This document shows, piece after piece, positions 1 through 7,979 of a stretch of 47,259 nt of DNA. The stretch comes from Bacillus mycoides. GTDB lineage: Bacteria; Bacillota; Bacilli; Bacillales; Bacillaceae_G. The position numbers and the translations under genes were made by a program. Positions within the stretch are counted from its first letter, which is position 1. Every line of letters begins with the position of its first letter. The stretch is from the NCBI RefSeq assembly GCF_001757995.1, contig NZ_LXLV01000043.1, forward strand, positions 1-47,259, given 5' to 3'. The notes under the pieces were generated by a model, which had not been told where the DNA came from, made no database searches, and saw only the letters and a list, made by a program, of their open reading frames with translations.

Positions 1-1886
1 TTTCCTCTTCCATCAAAGATAGAACTTTGAACCTTTTCATATAAATCTGGTTTCAAAATGTTATCTAGATAGACATTTTCTCGTTTCCCGTTCTTTTCCA
101 TTAGGGAAACATATAAATCGTCCCGATCTGTTTTATCTTGATTCCATACAGACAAATAATTTATATCTTTCGTAACAGCATCCATCATTTGGATTCTTGC
201 CAGTTCTTCATCTTGCATACCATTTGCTAATACTTCAATTGTAACTAAGTGGTTGGGTGTCTCTTCCGATTTTTCTAATGTATTTTCCTGTGCTTTTTCC
301 ATTGGTATTTCTTTGTTATTTCTATAATTCACTACTTCATCTCGTAACGCTTGTTTCACTTCATCCGATAGATACCTTTTCTCGTTTAATACTTGTTCAT
401 ACGGTGTCTTGTAGTCCCCATCCCCCATATCCAAACGATCCATACTCACAAGCTCCATTCTCCCAAAATCCCTATCTACTTCTTTTGGAATGGCGATATG
501 ATAACGAGTTTTATCATATGGTACGTATTCATCTCTTTCTCTTGCTTCCTCTTTTGCTTTTTCAATATTTGAAATGACTTCAGACATTTTTTCATTTGCT
601 TCTCCAAATGGAATCAGTTGATTACTTTTAAAATTTTCATTTTCACTCCATTGAATTAACATAGTTGGACGAGTAATGTCATTCTGATTTAGTGCTGCAT
701 ATTTTTCTTGATTTGCCACGTTAAATGCCCCTATAAATTCTTTATCACTCAATTGTTCTCCACCTTCTACAGGCTCAAACGCTCGGTTTCTATCTACTTG
801 CTCCCTTAACTCTGCAACGGAAACAAGCTCTTGTGTCGTATTACTTAAACTCATGTATTCCACCAATAAAATATTTTTTTCATCCTGTTTTTCATTTTTA
901 TTTGCCATACCTTCCACCTCTTTTTCTTTTGTTTTTTCTTTTTCCTTTTCTAATTTATTTTCAATTATTTCAATAAATTCAATGGAAGTTTCATGTACTT
1001 CTTTCAACAACTTCGTTTTATCTTTCATTTCTTTTCCTTGTGTCCAGCTTGCTAAATACCCTAAGGAATATTCGCTTGTATCAATCCCAAAATAAGAAGA
1101 AACGGCATAAGCGGTCATTTCTGCTTGAAACTCTTTTTCTGGTGCTGTGTAATTCATATGTGTCTCTGCTGTATGAAGTTTAGCGTGTGCCAATTCATGA
1201 AGAAGAGTTTTTACATTTTGTAATTCACTGTTTCGTGGATTCAAAGCGACCTCTTGTGTTAAGGTATAGCTCACACCTTTTGCGACGCCCAGTTCTGATT
1301 TTGGTGCAATGATTTTCACACCGTTTTTTTCCGCAATGGCTTCCATTCCTTTGTACAGACTCTTATAATCTGTAACGACTCCTTCTAGCCAACGATTCGG
1401 AAAAATACGAGGTAGATCTTTTGCTGTTGCGCTTGTTTGAGACACATCAAACACATGGCCAACAGCAAAATATAAGCGACCTGGTTTCACTTCTACACTT
1501 TTGGAATCAATTTGTTTTTTCTCTTCTTCATTTGCCTTTGTAACGGATTTCCATGTCCCTTCTTTATCTTTAAATTTTGCTATAGTTCTGTTTGGAACAA
1601 GGATCTGGATTCCTTTCTCACCCTTCTTAACCGCAAACCCCTTTTCTTTCCAAAAAGAAAAGGAACCAACTGCCTTGGCTCCCTCGAATTGACTCTGCAT
1701 TAATGAAATATTAGATGGTGAATAGTGATAAAACTTTGCCATAAACGATAAATAATCTTTCAAATCTCCCGGTGTACGAAAATAGCCTTCTATGCTTTTT
1801 TCCATCTTTTTTGTTAAAGCTTGCACCGCTTCTTTCTTTTCTTCCGGTGATTTCGTTTGATACTTTTTCTTATAATTTTTACTCAT
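1..1886 (-). CDS. ArdC-like antirestriction protein with zinc metallopeptidase domain (3' part outside window)
   Basis: An uninterrupted frame runs from an ATG at 1886 off the left edge, giving at least 628 residues. The first ~130 residues resemble the ArdC-type single-strand DNA binding domain (SPSNISLM, then FAVKKGEKGIQILVP). Around residues 230-265 there is a zincin site, LLHELAHAKLH followed by EFQAEMTAY, the HExxH plus downstream Glu arrangement of ImmA/IrrE-like peptidases. Further on, RPTMLIQWSEN resembles the LPD25 segment of large polyvalent proteins. Such proteins enter the recipient with plasmid DNA and counter restriction or host regulators; that role is inferred. It overlaps the upstream gene by 8 bp, so the two are probably cotranslated. 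The C-terminus is unseen, so further domains are possible. Confidence 0.82.
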   Translation of the reverse strand, partial: MSKNYKKKYQTKSPEEKKEAVQALTKKMEKSIEGYFRTPGDLKDYLSFMAKFYHYSPSNISLMQSQFEGAKAVGSFSFWKEKGFAVKKGEKGIQILVPNRTIAKFKDKEGTWKSVTKANEEEKKQIDSKSVEVKPGRLYFAVGHVFDVSQTSATAKDLPRIFPNRWLEGVVTDYKSLYKGMEAIAEKNGVKIIAPKSELGVAKGVSYTLTQEVALNPRNSELQNVKTLLHELAHAKLHTAETHMNYTAPEKEFQAEMTAYAVSSYFGIDTSEYSLGYLASWTQGKEMKDKTKLLKEVHETSIEFIEIIENKLEKEKEKTKEKEVEGMANKNEKQDEKNILLVEYMSLSNTTQELVSVAELREQVDRNRAFEPVEGGEQLSDKEFIGAFNVANQEKYAALNQNDITRPTMLIQWSENENFKSNQLIPFGEANEKMSEVISNIEKAKEEARERDEYVPYDKTRYHIAIPKEVDRDFGRMELVSMDRLDMGDGDYKTPYEQVLNEKRYLSDEVKQALRDEVVNYRNNKEIPMEKAQENTLEKSEETPNHLVTIEVLANGMQDEELARIQMMDAVTKDINYLSVWNQDKTDRDDLYVSLMEKNGKRENVYLDNILKPDLYEKVQSSIFDGRG

Positions 1887-2154
1887 GATCTTCTCCTACT
1901 CTTTCACTTGCTCTTTGCAATTCCTCCATGTCTTCTTCATTCCATCTTTCCGTTGTATCAAAGAAAATCGCATGTGTTTTTACGTTAACCGGAACTAACA
2001 TATTCTCTTGATTCATAACATGAACTGCAAGTTCTTCCTCTTGTTCTCGTGTAATTTTGATTGTTAGTTCTTCATCTTTTACAAGTAAAACGAGTTCACC
2101 TTCTCCAATTTCTTTAATAACTCCTAATGCAATATCTTCATGAAATAACAACAT
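1879..2154 (-). CDS. Hypothetical 91-aa acidic protein in transfer operon
   Basis: Starts at an ATG preceded by AGGAGG at good spacing and overlaps the ArdC-like gene by 8 bp. The product is small and acidic with no membrane segment or cysteine motif. I do not recognise a family. The segment LGVIKEIGEGELVLLVKDEEL looks like a small beta-rich fold. Its position between the relaxase accessory genes and the antirestriction gene suggests a conjugation accessory role, but this is only context. Confidence 0.7.
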   Translation of the reverse strand: MLLFHEDIALGVIKEIGEGELVLLVKDEELTIKITREQEEELAVHVMNQENMLVPVNVKTHAIFFDTTERWNEEDMEELQRASERVGEDHE

Positions 2155-2196
2155 CCTAATAACCTCCTATTTTTTTATAAAAAAGAACAATGTAGC

Positions 2197-2619
2197 TTAT
2201 GTTACATTGTTCTTTGATGCCTCATGATCTATACGTTTTTGTCTAGCATGACTAATCCGTTCCGCTACGACTTCCTTTGCCATTTTCACGCCACCGACTT
2301 CTATTTTATCCGTAGTAATAATACTCTCTAAATCTAAGTCATTGGCAAAAAAGTATCCATTCATTAATTCAATTAAAACTTGTGTATTTCGATCCGCACT
2401 ATTTGCACCAAGACGAATTTTTGTTAGCTCATTTTTTAATATGTCATGAAGATTTTTAGAAACAATTTCTGAAATATAATTCAAAGACCATTCTGTATTT
2501 TTTGATGCTTGATGTTCTCTACAAATCCTTACAATTGCTTCACCGTTATATCTGATATTGTGTTCTTCCATATAATCTTTAATATACGTATCTGTTTCTT
2601 CATCCAATGTAATTTGCAT
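2197..2619 (-). CDS. Small putative DNA-binding mobilization accessory protein
   Basis: The frame opens at an ATG at 2634, but the ATG at 2619 (MQITLDEETDTYI) follows AAGGAC with 7-bp spacing and is the better start, giving 140 residues. The N-terminus (MQITLDEETDTYIKDYMEE) has the short strand followed by a helix expected of a ribbon-helix-helix protein; the remainder is helical and charged. It lies directly after the relaxase stop codon, so it belongs to the same transcript. A relaxosome accessory role is likely but inferred. It is followed by the 91-aa gene after 42 bp. Confidence 0.68.
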   Translation of the reverse strand: MQITLDEETDTYIKDYMEEHNIRYNGEAIVRICREHQASKNTEWSLNYISEIVSKNLHDILKNELTKIRLGANSADRNTQVLIELMNGYFFANDLDLESIITTDKIEVGGVKMAKEVVAERISHARQKRIDHEASKNNVT

Positions 2620-2634
2620 GCGAAAGTCCTTCAT

Positions 2635-3828
2635 TTAATAACCCCTCTCATTTTGATATGCACTTTCTTTTTGCATACGCTCATAATACTTTTGGTTCTT
2701 CCAGCTTTCATATTCACTTTTAAAAGCACGCTCCACTTTCCTCATAGAATACTGAATTGATACATTCTGTTGAAACTTTTGAAACGGCTTTGATTTTCTC
2801 ATGTGGTGGATTCTCTTTTGTTCTTTATCGTATGCCTTCATTTCTTGTAAAAAAGCGTTCCCCATTCTTTTATACAGGTCATTGATTTTATTTGTCTTAT
2901 AATTTTCATATTGCTTCTTATCATACTTTCCTTCTCCATATGCTTCTTTAAAAACCTGCACCTCTTTATCTAATTTTTGAAGAAACTGATCGTAATCTTT
3001 TTTATGATTATGTTGAATATATCTCCTGCTTAATTCATCAATTTCCGGCTTCAATGGCTGAATTGTATTGTAGCTATATTGCCACTGTCTTTTATCACTT
3101 GGTAACTGTTTATAGATTTTTAAAAACAATGGTTTCAAATGTTGATTGCGCCAATCAAAAACGGAATCTTCTTTTTTACTTCCTACCATATTGTTTCGAA
3201 TCAAATCATTAATTTGTTTTTGTTCCTGCTTACGATCTAACAAATTGTTTACGACTTTTCCCCTCATTGCATCCAAGGTTTTTGGTTTTCTTTTGCCACG
3301 TTCTCTCGTTGGAAATGGTTCAACAGTTGCCACATGAATATGAATGTTATCCGTATTAAAATGAATGGCTGCCGACCAGGTAGAACTTTTTTCTAACCCC
3401 TCCCTTTTTTGCATTTCCTTCATCGCAAGCCGTGTCACATCCATTAACTTTTTTTCATCTAATGTTTTTGTTTTCTCATCATAAATGCCTTGTTCTTCTA
3501 GCCAAGGATTATGAAATGAAATGACATCTTGCCACATGATACTTCCATTTTCGTGAGCGGTTTTAAACATTTCCTTTAAGGCTTTTTTCTCACTTTCTGA
3601 TAAACGATTTGCGTGTTCCGTAAACAGCGCCGATGTCTTTTCTGGATTTCCCATATATTCTTGATACGTTTCAAACATTTTCGGATTCAGTTTCACTTCA
3701 CTTTGTGCTTCTTCCCGGTCTACATACTCAATATAGTTCTGAAATGCATCCGAACTTGGTAACACAAATTTTGTTTTTAAAACAATACCCGGTGTACTGG
3801 AAGATTGAACAGGAACCCCATTACTCAT
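2635..3828 (-). CDS. MobP2-family relaxase
   Basis: About 397 residues. The segment HFNTDNIHIHVATVEP (near residues 165-180) is the three-histidine metal site of MOB-P relaxases, which nick one strand at oriT and carry it into the recipient. The N-terminal TPGIVLKTKFVL and the lysine/aromatic-rich helical C-terminal half fit Firmicutes MobP2 enzymes. Candidate catalytic tyrosines lie in the N-terminal region (YIEYVD and QEYMG). The ATG at 3828 overlaps the accessory gene's stop region by 8 bp and is spaced 9 bp from AGG; ATGs at 3834 and 3837 are alternatives. Its likely substrate is the hairpin and repeat region just upstream (4150-4333). Confidence 0.85.
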   Translation of the reverse strand: MSNGVPVQSSSTPGIVLKTKFVLPSSDAFQNYIEYVDREEAQSEVKLNPKMFETYQEYMGNPEKTSALFTEHANRLSESEKKALKEMFKTAHENGSIMWQDVISFHNPWLEEQGIYDEKTKTLDEKKLMDVTRLAMKEMQKREGLEKSSTWSAAIHFNTDNIHIHVATVEPFPTRERGKRKPKTLDAMRGKVVNNLLDRKQEQKQINDLIRNNMVGSKKEDSVFDWRNQHLKPLFLKIYKQLPSDKRQWQYSYNTIQPLKPEIDELSRRYIQHNHKKDYDQFLQKLDKEVQVFKEAYGEGKYDKKQYENYKTNKINDLYKRMGNAFLQEMKAYDKEQKRIHHMRKSKPFQKFQQNVSIQYSMRKVERAFKSEYESWKNQKYYERMQKESAYQNERGY

Positions 3829-4081
3829 TTTCATCATCCTGCATCATCATTTGAATAAACTCATTCATTTTTTTCATTTCTCCATAACAATCATTCATCA
3901 TATGGATGTTCTTTTGGATGAGATTTTCTAATTCCATTTCTCTTTTATTTTGTTGCTGAAAAAATGCCAGCATTTCAATTTGGTCTTTCAAAAATTTCTG
4001 CCTGGATAATCCTTTCCTCTTTGCAATTTCATCTATTTTCTTTACGGCAATTGGATCTACTTCTCTAATTCTGATTTCCAC
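3821..4081 (-). CDS. Small relaxosome accessory protein (ribbon-helix-helix-like)
   Basis: A GTG at 4081 is preceded by AAAGGAGAGGG at ideal spacing, giving 86 residues starting VEIRIREVDP; an ATG 57 bp further upstream has no comparable ribosome site. The sequence VEIRIREVDPIAVKKIDEIA plus KGLSRQKFLKDQIEML has the strand-helix-helix pattern of Arc/MobC-like accessory proteins that bind oriT. A coiled tail follows. It overlaps the relaxase start, and its promoter and likely binding site are in the palindromic repeats upstream. The function is inferred from fold pattern and position. Confidence 0.75.
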   Translation of the reverse strand: MEIRIREVDPIAVKKIDEIAKRKGLSRQKFLKDQIEMLAFFQQQNKREMELENLIQKNIHMMNDCYGEMKKMNEFIQMMMQDDENE

Positions 4082-4149
4082 TTTTCCCTCTCCTTTCTGC
4101 AATTGTGGGTAGAGATCAAAAAATAGTGAGAAGAGCATAAGGGGTTTTT

Positions 4150-4200
4150 GTTCCCACCTAGGGTGTGAAGCTAGGCGGAGCCTAGCGAAACGATGGGAAC
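4150..4200. other. Candidate oriT core: nested inverted repeats
   Basis: An outer perfect 7-bp inverted repeat, GTTCCCA at 4150-4156 and TGGGAAC at 4194-4200, encloses a hairpin GCTAGGC-GGA-GCCTAGC at 4170-4186. It lies upstream of the relaxosome operon, where MOB-P plasmids usually place oriT. The nick site cannot be assigned from sequence alone. Confidence 0.55.
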
Positions 4201-4214
4201 AAGAAAACCTTCAA

Positions 4215-4333
4215 GGTGAGTACTCACTGATGACACAAATCAAACAGGTGAGTACCCACTGACGATACAAAAACCACCAAATGAGCACACAGTGAGTACT
4301 CAAATTCCACAGGTGAGTACTCACTGACGACAT
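4215..4333. repeat. Four copies of a palindromic repeat beside the oriT candidate
   Basis: GGTGAGTACTCACTGA-type copies occur at 4215-4234, 4247-4266 and 4312-4333 in one orientation, and a partial inverted copy (CAGTGAGTACTCA) at 4290-4302. The core GTGAGTACTCAC is a perfect 12-bp palindrome; copy 2 carries one mismatch. These are likely binding sites for the small accessory protein encoded at 3821-4081, acting in relaxosome assembly and promoter control. Confidence 0.65.
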
Positions 4334-4341
4334 GACTTTGT

Positions 4342-5238
4342 TCAGCTTTTATTAATTTCTTGTGCCTTTTTCTCTAATTTTTTGATCTTATCTCGTGCAA
4401 TTTTTTGTTCTCCTTTAAACAATTCAATGTTCTTTTCTGATGATTTTATTTTGGATTCTAAAGATGATATTTTCGATTGGGTTTCCATTTTTTCCGCTTC
4501 GGTTTGGTACTTCATTTCATCTTTTAGTTCTTTTACTTTCTCATAAACTGTCTTCCCATTTTCCTCTTCAAGCTTGATTGCTTTTCCATAATTTTCGATC
4601 TTTGTTTCAATATCTTTTTTGTCTCTTTCTATAAAATCTAACTCATATGTTTTTTTATTTTCAGCTAACAATTCATCATTTGCTTTTGTTTTTCTTTGAT
4701 CGGTAAAAACCGTCTGAACAAGTTTATTTGGACTCTTTGTACTTGTATTTTCTTCTTCGTATTCGTTAACATCTTGTGTAAACTTCCGAATATCCATTTG
4801 TTCTTTTTCACTGTTTTTATTGTAAATATCTAAAGCTAAAGCGCCCCAATTTGGAGATAATTCTTTGACTTCTATCACGTAATTTCCGTTCTCTTCATAC
4901 AACACTTTGACAGGTAATTGAACACCTGGCTTTCCTTTTTCTTGTGCCTTAAACGTAAATCCTGTTTCCTCATATCCTTCTATCCGAAATCGAATTTCTA
5001 TGAAGTTTTTATGTGGATTATACTCCCTTTTCTCTATAATCAATTTCCCCATTCCCGACAACTTGATTACTTTATTTGTTTCCGTATGGAATAGTTTTTC
5101 ATCGTTCGGCATGTAAATTTTAGATGTCAAGAAAGCAAAAAAACCGATAAATAGAAAGCTGATAATTGCTAGGTAGATCCACGACTTATTTCTTCTCAAA
5201 TTAATTCTTTCACTCTTCTTACTGATTGCACCTATCAC
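4342..5238 (-). CDS. Membrane-anchored coiled-coil protein of transfer region
   Basis: 298 residues from a GTG start preceded by AGGTGAG. Basic residues, then one membrane segment (SWIYLAIISFLFIGFFAFL, about residues 19-37), place the rest outside the membrane. Residues ~45-150 look like a beta-rich extracellular domain (GFTFKAQEKGKPGVQLPVKV), and residues ~190-298 form a long lysine/glutamate coiled coil. I do not recognise a named family. Its position directly upstream of oriT and after a VirB8-like gene suggests a component of the mating channel. The gap to the upstream gene is 21 bp, so they are cotranscribed. Confidence 0.65.
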   Translation of the reverse strand: MIGAISKKSERINLRRNKSWIYLAIISFLFIGFFAFLTSKIYMPNDEKLFHTETNKVIKLSGMGKLIIEKREYNPHKNFIEIRFRIEGYEETGFTFKAQEKGKPGVQLPVKVLYEENGNYVIEVKELSPNWGALALDIYNKNSEKEQMDIRKFTQDVNEYEEENTSTKSPNKLVQTVFTDQRKTKANDELLAENKKTYELDFIERDKKDIETKIENYGKAIKLEEENGKTVYEKVKELKDEMKYQTEAEKMETQSKISSLESKIKSSEKNIELFKGEQKIARDKIKKLEKKAQEINKS

Positions 5239-5259
5239 ACTCTCACCTCACCTTATTTG

Positions 5260-5838
5260 TTATAAAACTTTCATATTGAGTTCTTCTACACTTGTCACTC
5301 GCCATGTTTCCTTTTCCTTTTTTAAGATGATTCGCAACACACTTTTGACTTTTTCTTCTCGATTTTGTGTTGAATCGGTTGTGACATTTATAAATTCAGC
5401 TAACACATTTACTTCCTCTTGGTCGGGTTCATTTTCTTGTAAATAAAACTTCATTTCTATTGGTTTTGTTTTATAGGTATCTCCCAACTCGTATTTGTCA
5501 GTGGGATAGAATTGTTGTAAAAGTTCTTCACTCATAATGGTTTTTGCTTTTTCTTTTCGCTCATTGTATCCTTCTTTTTCTCGATGAAATGATAATTGAA
5601 TAAACGTTTCGGTTGTCGATAAATACGCTCTTCTCTGTTGTTCTTGTGCGGAAGGAAGTACCTTATCCAGTCGTTTTTTTAAATCTACATTCTGTCTTGT
5701 TAGTAATTCATTTGAAAGCTTTAACTGTTTTTCTTTACCATCACTCATTGATTTTTTACTCAAATAGATATTAAAAGCTGTCACACCTACGACTAAAATT
5801 ACAAACACAATAAACAAAAATTTTCGTTTATCTTTCAT
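5260..5838 (-). CDS. VirB8-like bitopic membrane protein
   Basis: 192 residues with an AGGAGA ribosome site. One N-terminal membrane segment (FLFIVFVILVVGVTAFNIYL, residues 7-26) is followed by a short coiled linker and a domain from about residue 70 with the helix-then-strands order of NTF2-like VirB8/TcpC periplasmic domains (ETFIQLSFHREKEGY, then EVNVLAEFINVTT and VLRIILKKEKETWRVTSVEEL). VirB8-type proteins scaffold type IV secretion channels. The call rests on topology and strand pattern, not on conserved residues. Confidence 0.6.
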   Translation of the reverse strand: MKDKRKFLFIVFVILVVGVTAFNIYLSKKSMSDGKEKQLKLSNELLTRQNVDLKKRLDKVLPSAQEQQRRAYLSTTETFIQLSFHREKEGYNERKEKAKTIMSEELLQQFYPTDKYELGDTYKTKPIEMKFYLQENEPDQEEVNVLAEFINVTTDSTQNREEKVKSVLRIILKKEKETWRVTSVEELNMKVL

Positions 5839-5865
5839 TCTTTCAGTCTCCTATTCTTTTGATTT

Positions 5866-5988
5866 TTAGAACCTTCTTACATGACCAGTAAATACTTTTT
5901 TCCAATACGGATTATTTAAATCTTCGATAGCTACCCCTTTATTTGTTTGGCAACCAATAAAATGATCTTTATCTATAACCAAACCGAA
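5866..5988 (-). pseudogene. 3' remnant of an NlpC/P60 cell-wall endopeptidase gene
   Basis: The minus strand reads FGLVIDKDHFIGCQ, then GVAIEDL and NPYWKKVFTGHVRRF ending in TAA at 5866. This is the C-terminal tail typical of NlpC/P60 peptidases (VirB1-like lytic enzymes in transfer operons). There is no start, catalytic Cys or His. The frame loses similarity at about 5990, where another broken gene begins on the other strand. Confidence 0.72.
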
Positions 5989-6004
5989 AAAAGCATATCG
6001 ATAT

Positions 6005-6343
6005 ATAACAAGTCAACCAGTAACATATTTAACAGAACAGGACGCTTATACTATAGCCTTAAGAATGCCGAAAAAAATTGATCGTTATCAAAGATGGGAT
6101 TTTGAAAAATGCGTTGAATGGTTTGAATATAATCAAGCTGAAATAAGTAGTCCCGCTCATTTTATGAAAATGTTCGCTGAAAAATCTAAACAAAGAAAAG
6201 AGCGTAACGATTATGAAGCGAAAGAAGCCTTAACTAATATGGAACATGCACAAAAATATGAAAGCATACTTCCAATTATAGACTGGCTTAATAACAAGAA
6301 AATAGATTCCATTCTGCAAAAAATGGGTGTTCTAAGGCCCTAA
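6005..6343 (+). pseudogene. 3' remnant of a larger plasmid protein, unidentified
   Basis: A 92-residue frame begins at an ATG at 6065, but there is no ribosome binding site and the coding frame continues upstream without a stop (SQPVTYLTEQDAYTIALR) to about 6005. It therefore looks like the C-terminal part of a longer protein whose 5' end was lost. The product is helical and charged (PAHFMKMFAEKSKQRKER). It may be the tail of a plasmid replication protein, but I cannot confirm that. A terminator follows at 6363. Confidence 0.5.
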
Positions 6344-6362
6344 TAAAAAAACATCTAAAACT

Positions 6363-6398
6363 TAGCCTTGCTCAAAAATAATATAATTAGCAAGGCTA
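6363..6398 (+). terminator. Terminator-like hairpin after the 6.0-kb fragment
   Basis: TAGCCTTGCT pairs perfectly with AGCAAGGCTA across a 16-nt loop, followed by TTTG. It ends the plus-strand remnant. The next 390 bases (6399-6787) hold no gene or repeat that I can see. Confidence 0.6.
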
Positions 6399-6787
6399 TT
6401 TGTCATGTATTCTTATAATCCCCGAGCAACGTACTATTTTTCCCCAAAAAGAAATTCAAAACACCTCTCAGATTTTATAATTATTTCTCTTTTTCTAAAC
6501 TAATCAGCTATGAAATTTCCACTCATATGAAACTGAATTTTCTATCATTTACTCACAAATTAACCTTGTAATTTACTAAGATAAAATCTTGAATCCCTTG
6601 ATACATCTAGCCTAGCACCTCTAAAATAGATTCTAATGTTTATAATGATTTTATTTTTTAAACAAGATTTAATAAATACAGTACTCTATCCTAAAAGGGA
6701 AACAGTATAAGTATGTTCTTTATCGTTTTCTGACAGAAGACTCCCTCTTAATTTTTGTGATTATTTGAGGAAATATATCAAATTTAC

Positions 6788-6834
6788 AAAAAGTAGGGAA
6801 GCTTGTATGTTTTTACAAGCTTCCCTACTTTTTT
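6788..6834 (-). terminator. Strong bidirectional terminator
   Basis: A 20-bp stem (AAGTAGGGAAGCTTGTA and its complement) with a 6-nt loop, A-rich on one side and T-rich on the other. It lies 14 bp past the stop of the MerR-like gene at 6848. Confidence 0.85.
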
Positions 6835-6847
6835 TGTATTATTTAAG

Positions 6848-7426
6848 TTATTTTTTAAATAATTTAGCGAACCATGATTTTTCTTGTTGAGTAGATGCAA
6901 CTAACTTCTTAGTTTCTTGTATTTCACGAATTACTTCTAATAGCTGTTGATCCCTGTTATTTATTTTCCCATCAATATTCTTTTGTTGTTCATCAACCTT
7001 ATTCAGTAACATTTGATTGGTTTGTTCTAAATTGTCTATGCGTTTTAATAGTTCCATATTCATAGCTTTTTGTTCTTGAAAATATATAGAAACCTCTTTC
7101 ATACTCTCATACATCGTCTGAATAATTGGTTTCGTTATTTCGTTATCTTCATCACTTTCTTCTACTACAATATAATCTACATTTTGTTTTAACATCTGTT
7201 CTATTATTTCTGGTGGCTCTTGTGCATCTTTCATATTAGCAATTAATTTAAAAAGCTCTAATGCTTCCTGTTCATATCTCAGCGTTCGCCCCTTCGTCCC
7301 AGCGACGGTTGGTAAGTATGGTTTGAATTGATCCCGCCAGGCCTGAAGGGTTGTCCGTGGCTTCCCAAGCATCCTTGCTATATCTGCAAGGGAATATGTT
7401 TTCTTATAAGGTTCTTCCCTATCCAT
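6848..7426 (-). CDS. MerR-like DNA-binding protein with coiled coil and DUF3967-type tail
   Basis: 192 residues. The N-terminal ~60 form a MerR-type helix-turn-helix (YSLADIARMLGKPRTTLQAW, then LRYEQEALELFKLI). Residues ~110-165 are a coiled coil (MNMELLKRIDNLEQTNQMLL). The tail NRDQQLLEVIREIQETKK ending in SWFAKLFKK matches DUF3967 proteins of B. cereus-group plasmids. Similar HTH plus coiled-coil proteins (TubY) sit beside the TubZR partition genes of pBtoxis. Here it is divergent from parM across the 42-bp array, so it may regulate or be part of that segregation system. It has a strong GGGGAGG ribosome site. Confidence 0.75.
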   Translation of the reverse strand: MDREEPYKKTYSLADIARMLGKPRTTLQAWRDQFKPYLPTVAGTKGRTLRYEQEALELFKLIANMKDAQEPPEIIEQMLKQNVDYIVVEESDEDNEITKPIIQTMYESMKEVSIYFQEQKAMNMELLKRIDNLEQTNQMLLNKVDEQQKNIDGKINNRDQQLLEVIREIQETKKLVASTQQEKSWFAKLFKK

Positions 7427-7464
7427 TCCATCGTCCTCCCCTCATCGTCATTTGTTGTTATCGA

Positions 7465-7776
7465 TGTCCGACATGTTGTCATTACATTGTTATTGATTAT
7501 CATCCATGTCGGTCATGTTGTCATTGTATTGTTATTGACCATCATTCATGTCGGTCATGTTGTCATTGTATTGTTATTGACTATCATCCATGTCGGTCAT
7601 GTTGTCATTACATTGTTATTGACTATCATCCATGTTGGTCATGTTGTCATTACATTGTTGTTGACCATCATCCATGTTGGTCATGTTGTCATTACATTGT
7701 TGTTGACCATCATTCATGTCGGTCATGTTGTTGTTTTACTGTTATTCATCATCATTTATGTTCAACATGTCGCCGT
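7465..7776. repeat. Tandem array of eight 42-bp repeats, centromere-like
   Basis: Copies start at 7465, 7507, 7549, 7591, 7633, 7675, 7717 and 7759: an exact 42-bp period. The core reads TGTCGGTCATGTTGTCATT, then ACATTGTTATTGACTATC. The first and last copies are most diverged. It fills the divergent region between the MerR-like gene and parM. A 42-bp period is four helical turns, so sites would lie on one DNA face. Likely a partition site (parC) or an operator array; the open frames crossing it are by-products of the repeat length. Confidence 0.85.
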
Positions 7777-7873
7777 CTAACCGTTATGTGTTTAATTCGT
7801 TTGAAAGAAGGTATTTCCTTGTTTATTTTGAATTTTTTAAGTGTATAGGTTAATTAAATAATAAGTGTGATTC

Positions 7874-7959
7874 AAGTCGTACTTATTATTTAAAGTGTAC
7901 TTATTTTTGATTAGATGTGCTAAAGCATAATCAAAAGTAGCACTTAAGTCGTACTTAAT
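7874..7959. promoter_or_regulatory. AAGTCGTACTTA boxes upstream of parM
   Basis: Related short boxes occur at 7874-7887 (AAGTCGTACTTATT), 7892-7905 (AAAGTGTACTTATT), 7935-7946 (AAGTAGCACTTA) and 7946-7959 (AAGTCGTACTTAAT). Each is a small dyad AAGT-N3-ACTT. They lie 20-105 bp before the parM start and are good candidates for ParR binding sites and autoregulation. They differ in sequence from the 42-bp array. Confidence 0.6.
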
Positions 7960-7979
7960 GTATAAAGGGGGAATTATAA

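Noticed and set aside
853-1703. Plus-strand frames opposite the ArdC-like gene
   Set aside because: The opposite strand carries a continuous frame of over 600 codons with clear domains; the plus frames are low-complexity shadows.
7465-7776. CRISPR array
   Set aside because: Adjacent units are similar over their full length; there are no variable spacers and no cas genes. The same applies to the 142-162 bp arrays.
7328-7848. Plus-strand open frames crossing the 42-bp array, with a 14-residue repeated hydrophobic pattern
   Set aside because: 42 is divisible by three, so any stop-free unit makes a long repetitive frame. There is no ribosome site, the frame is antisense to the MerR-like gene at its start, and two frames are open at once.
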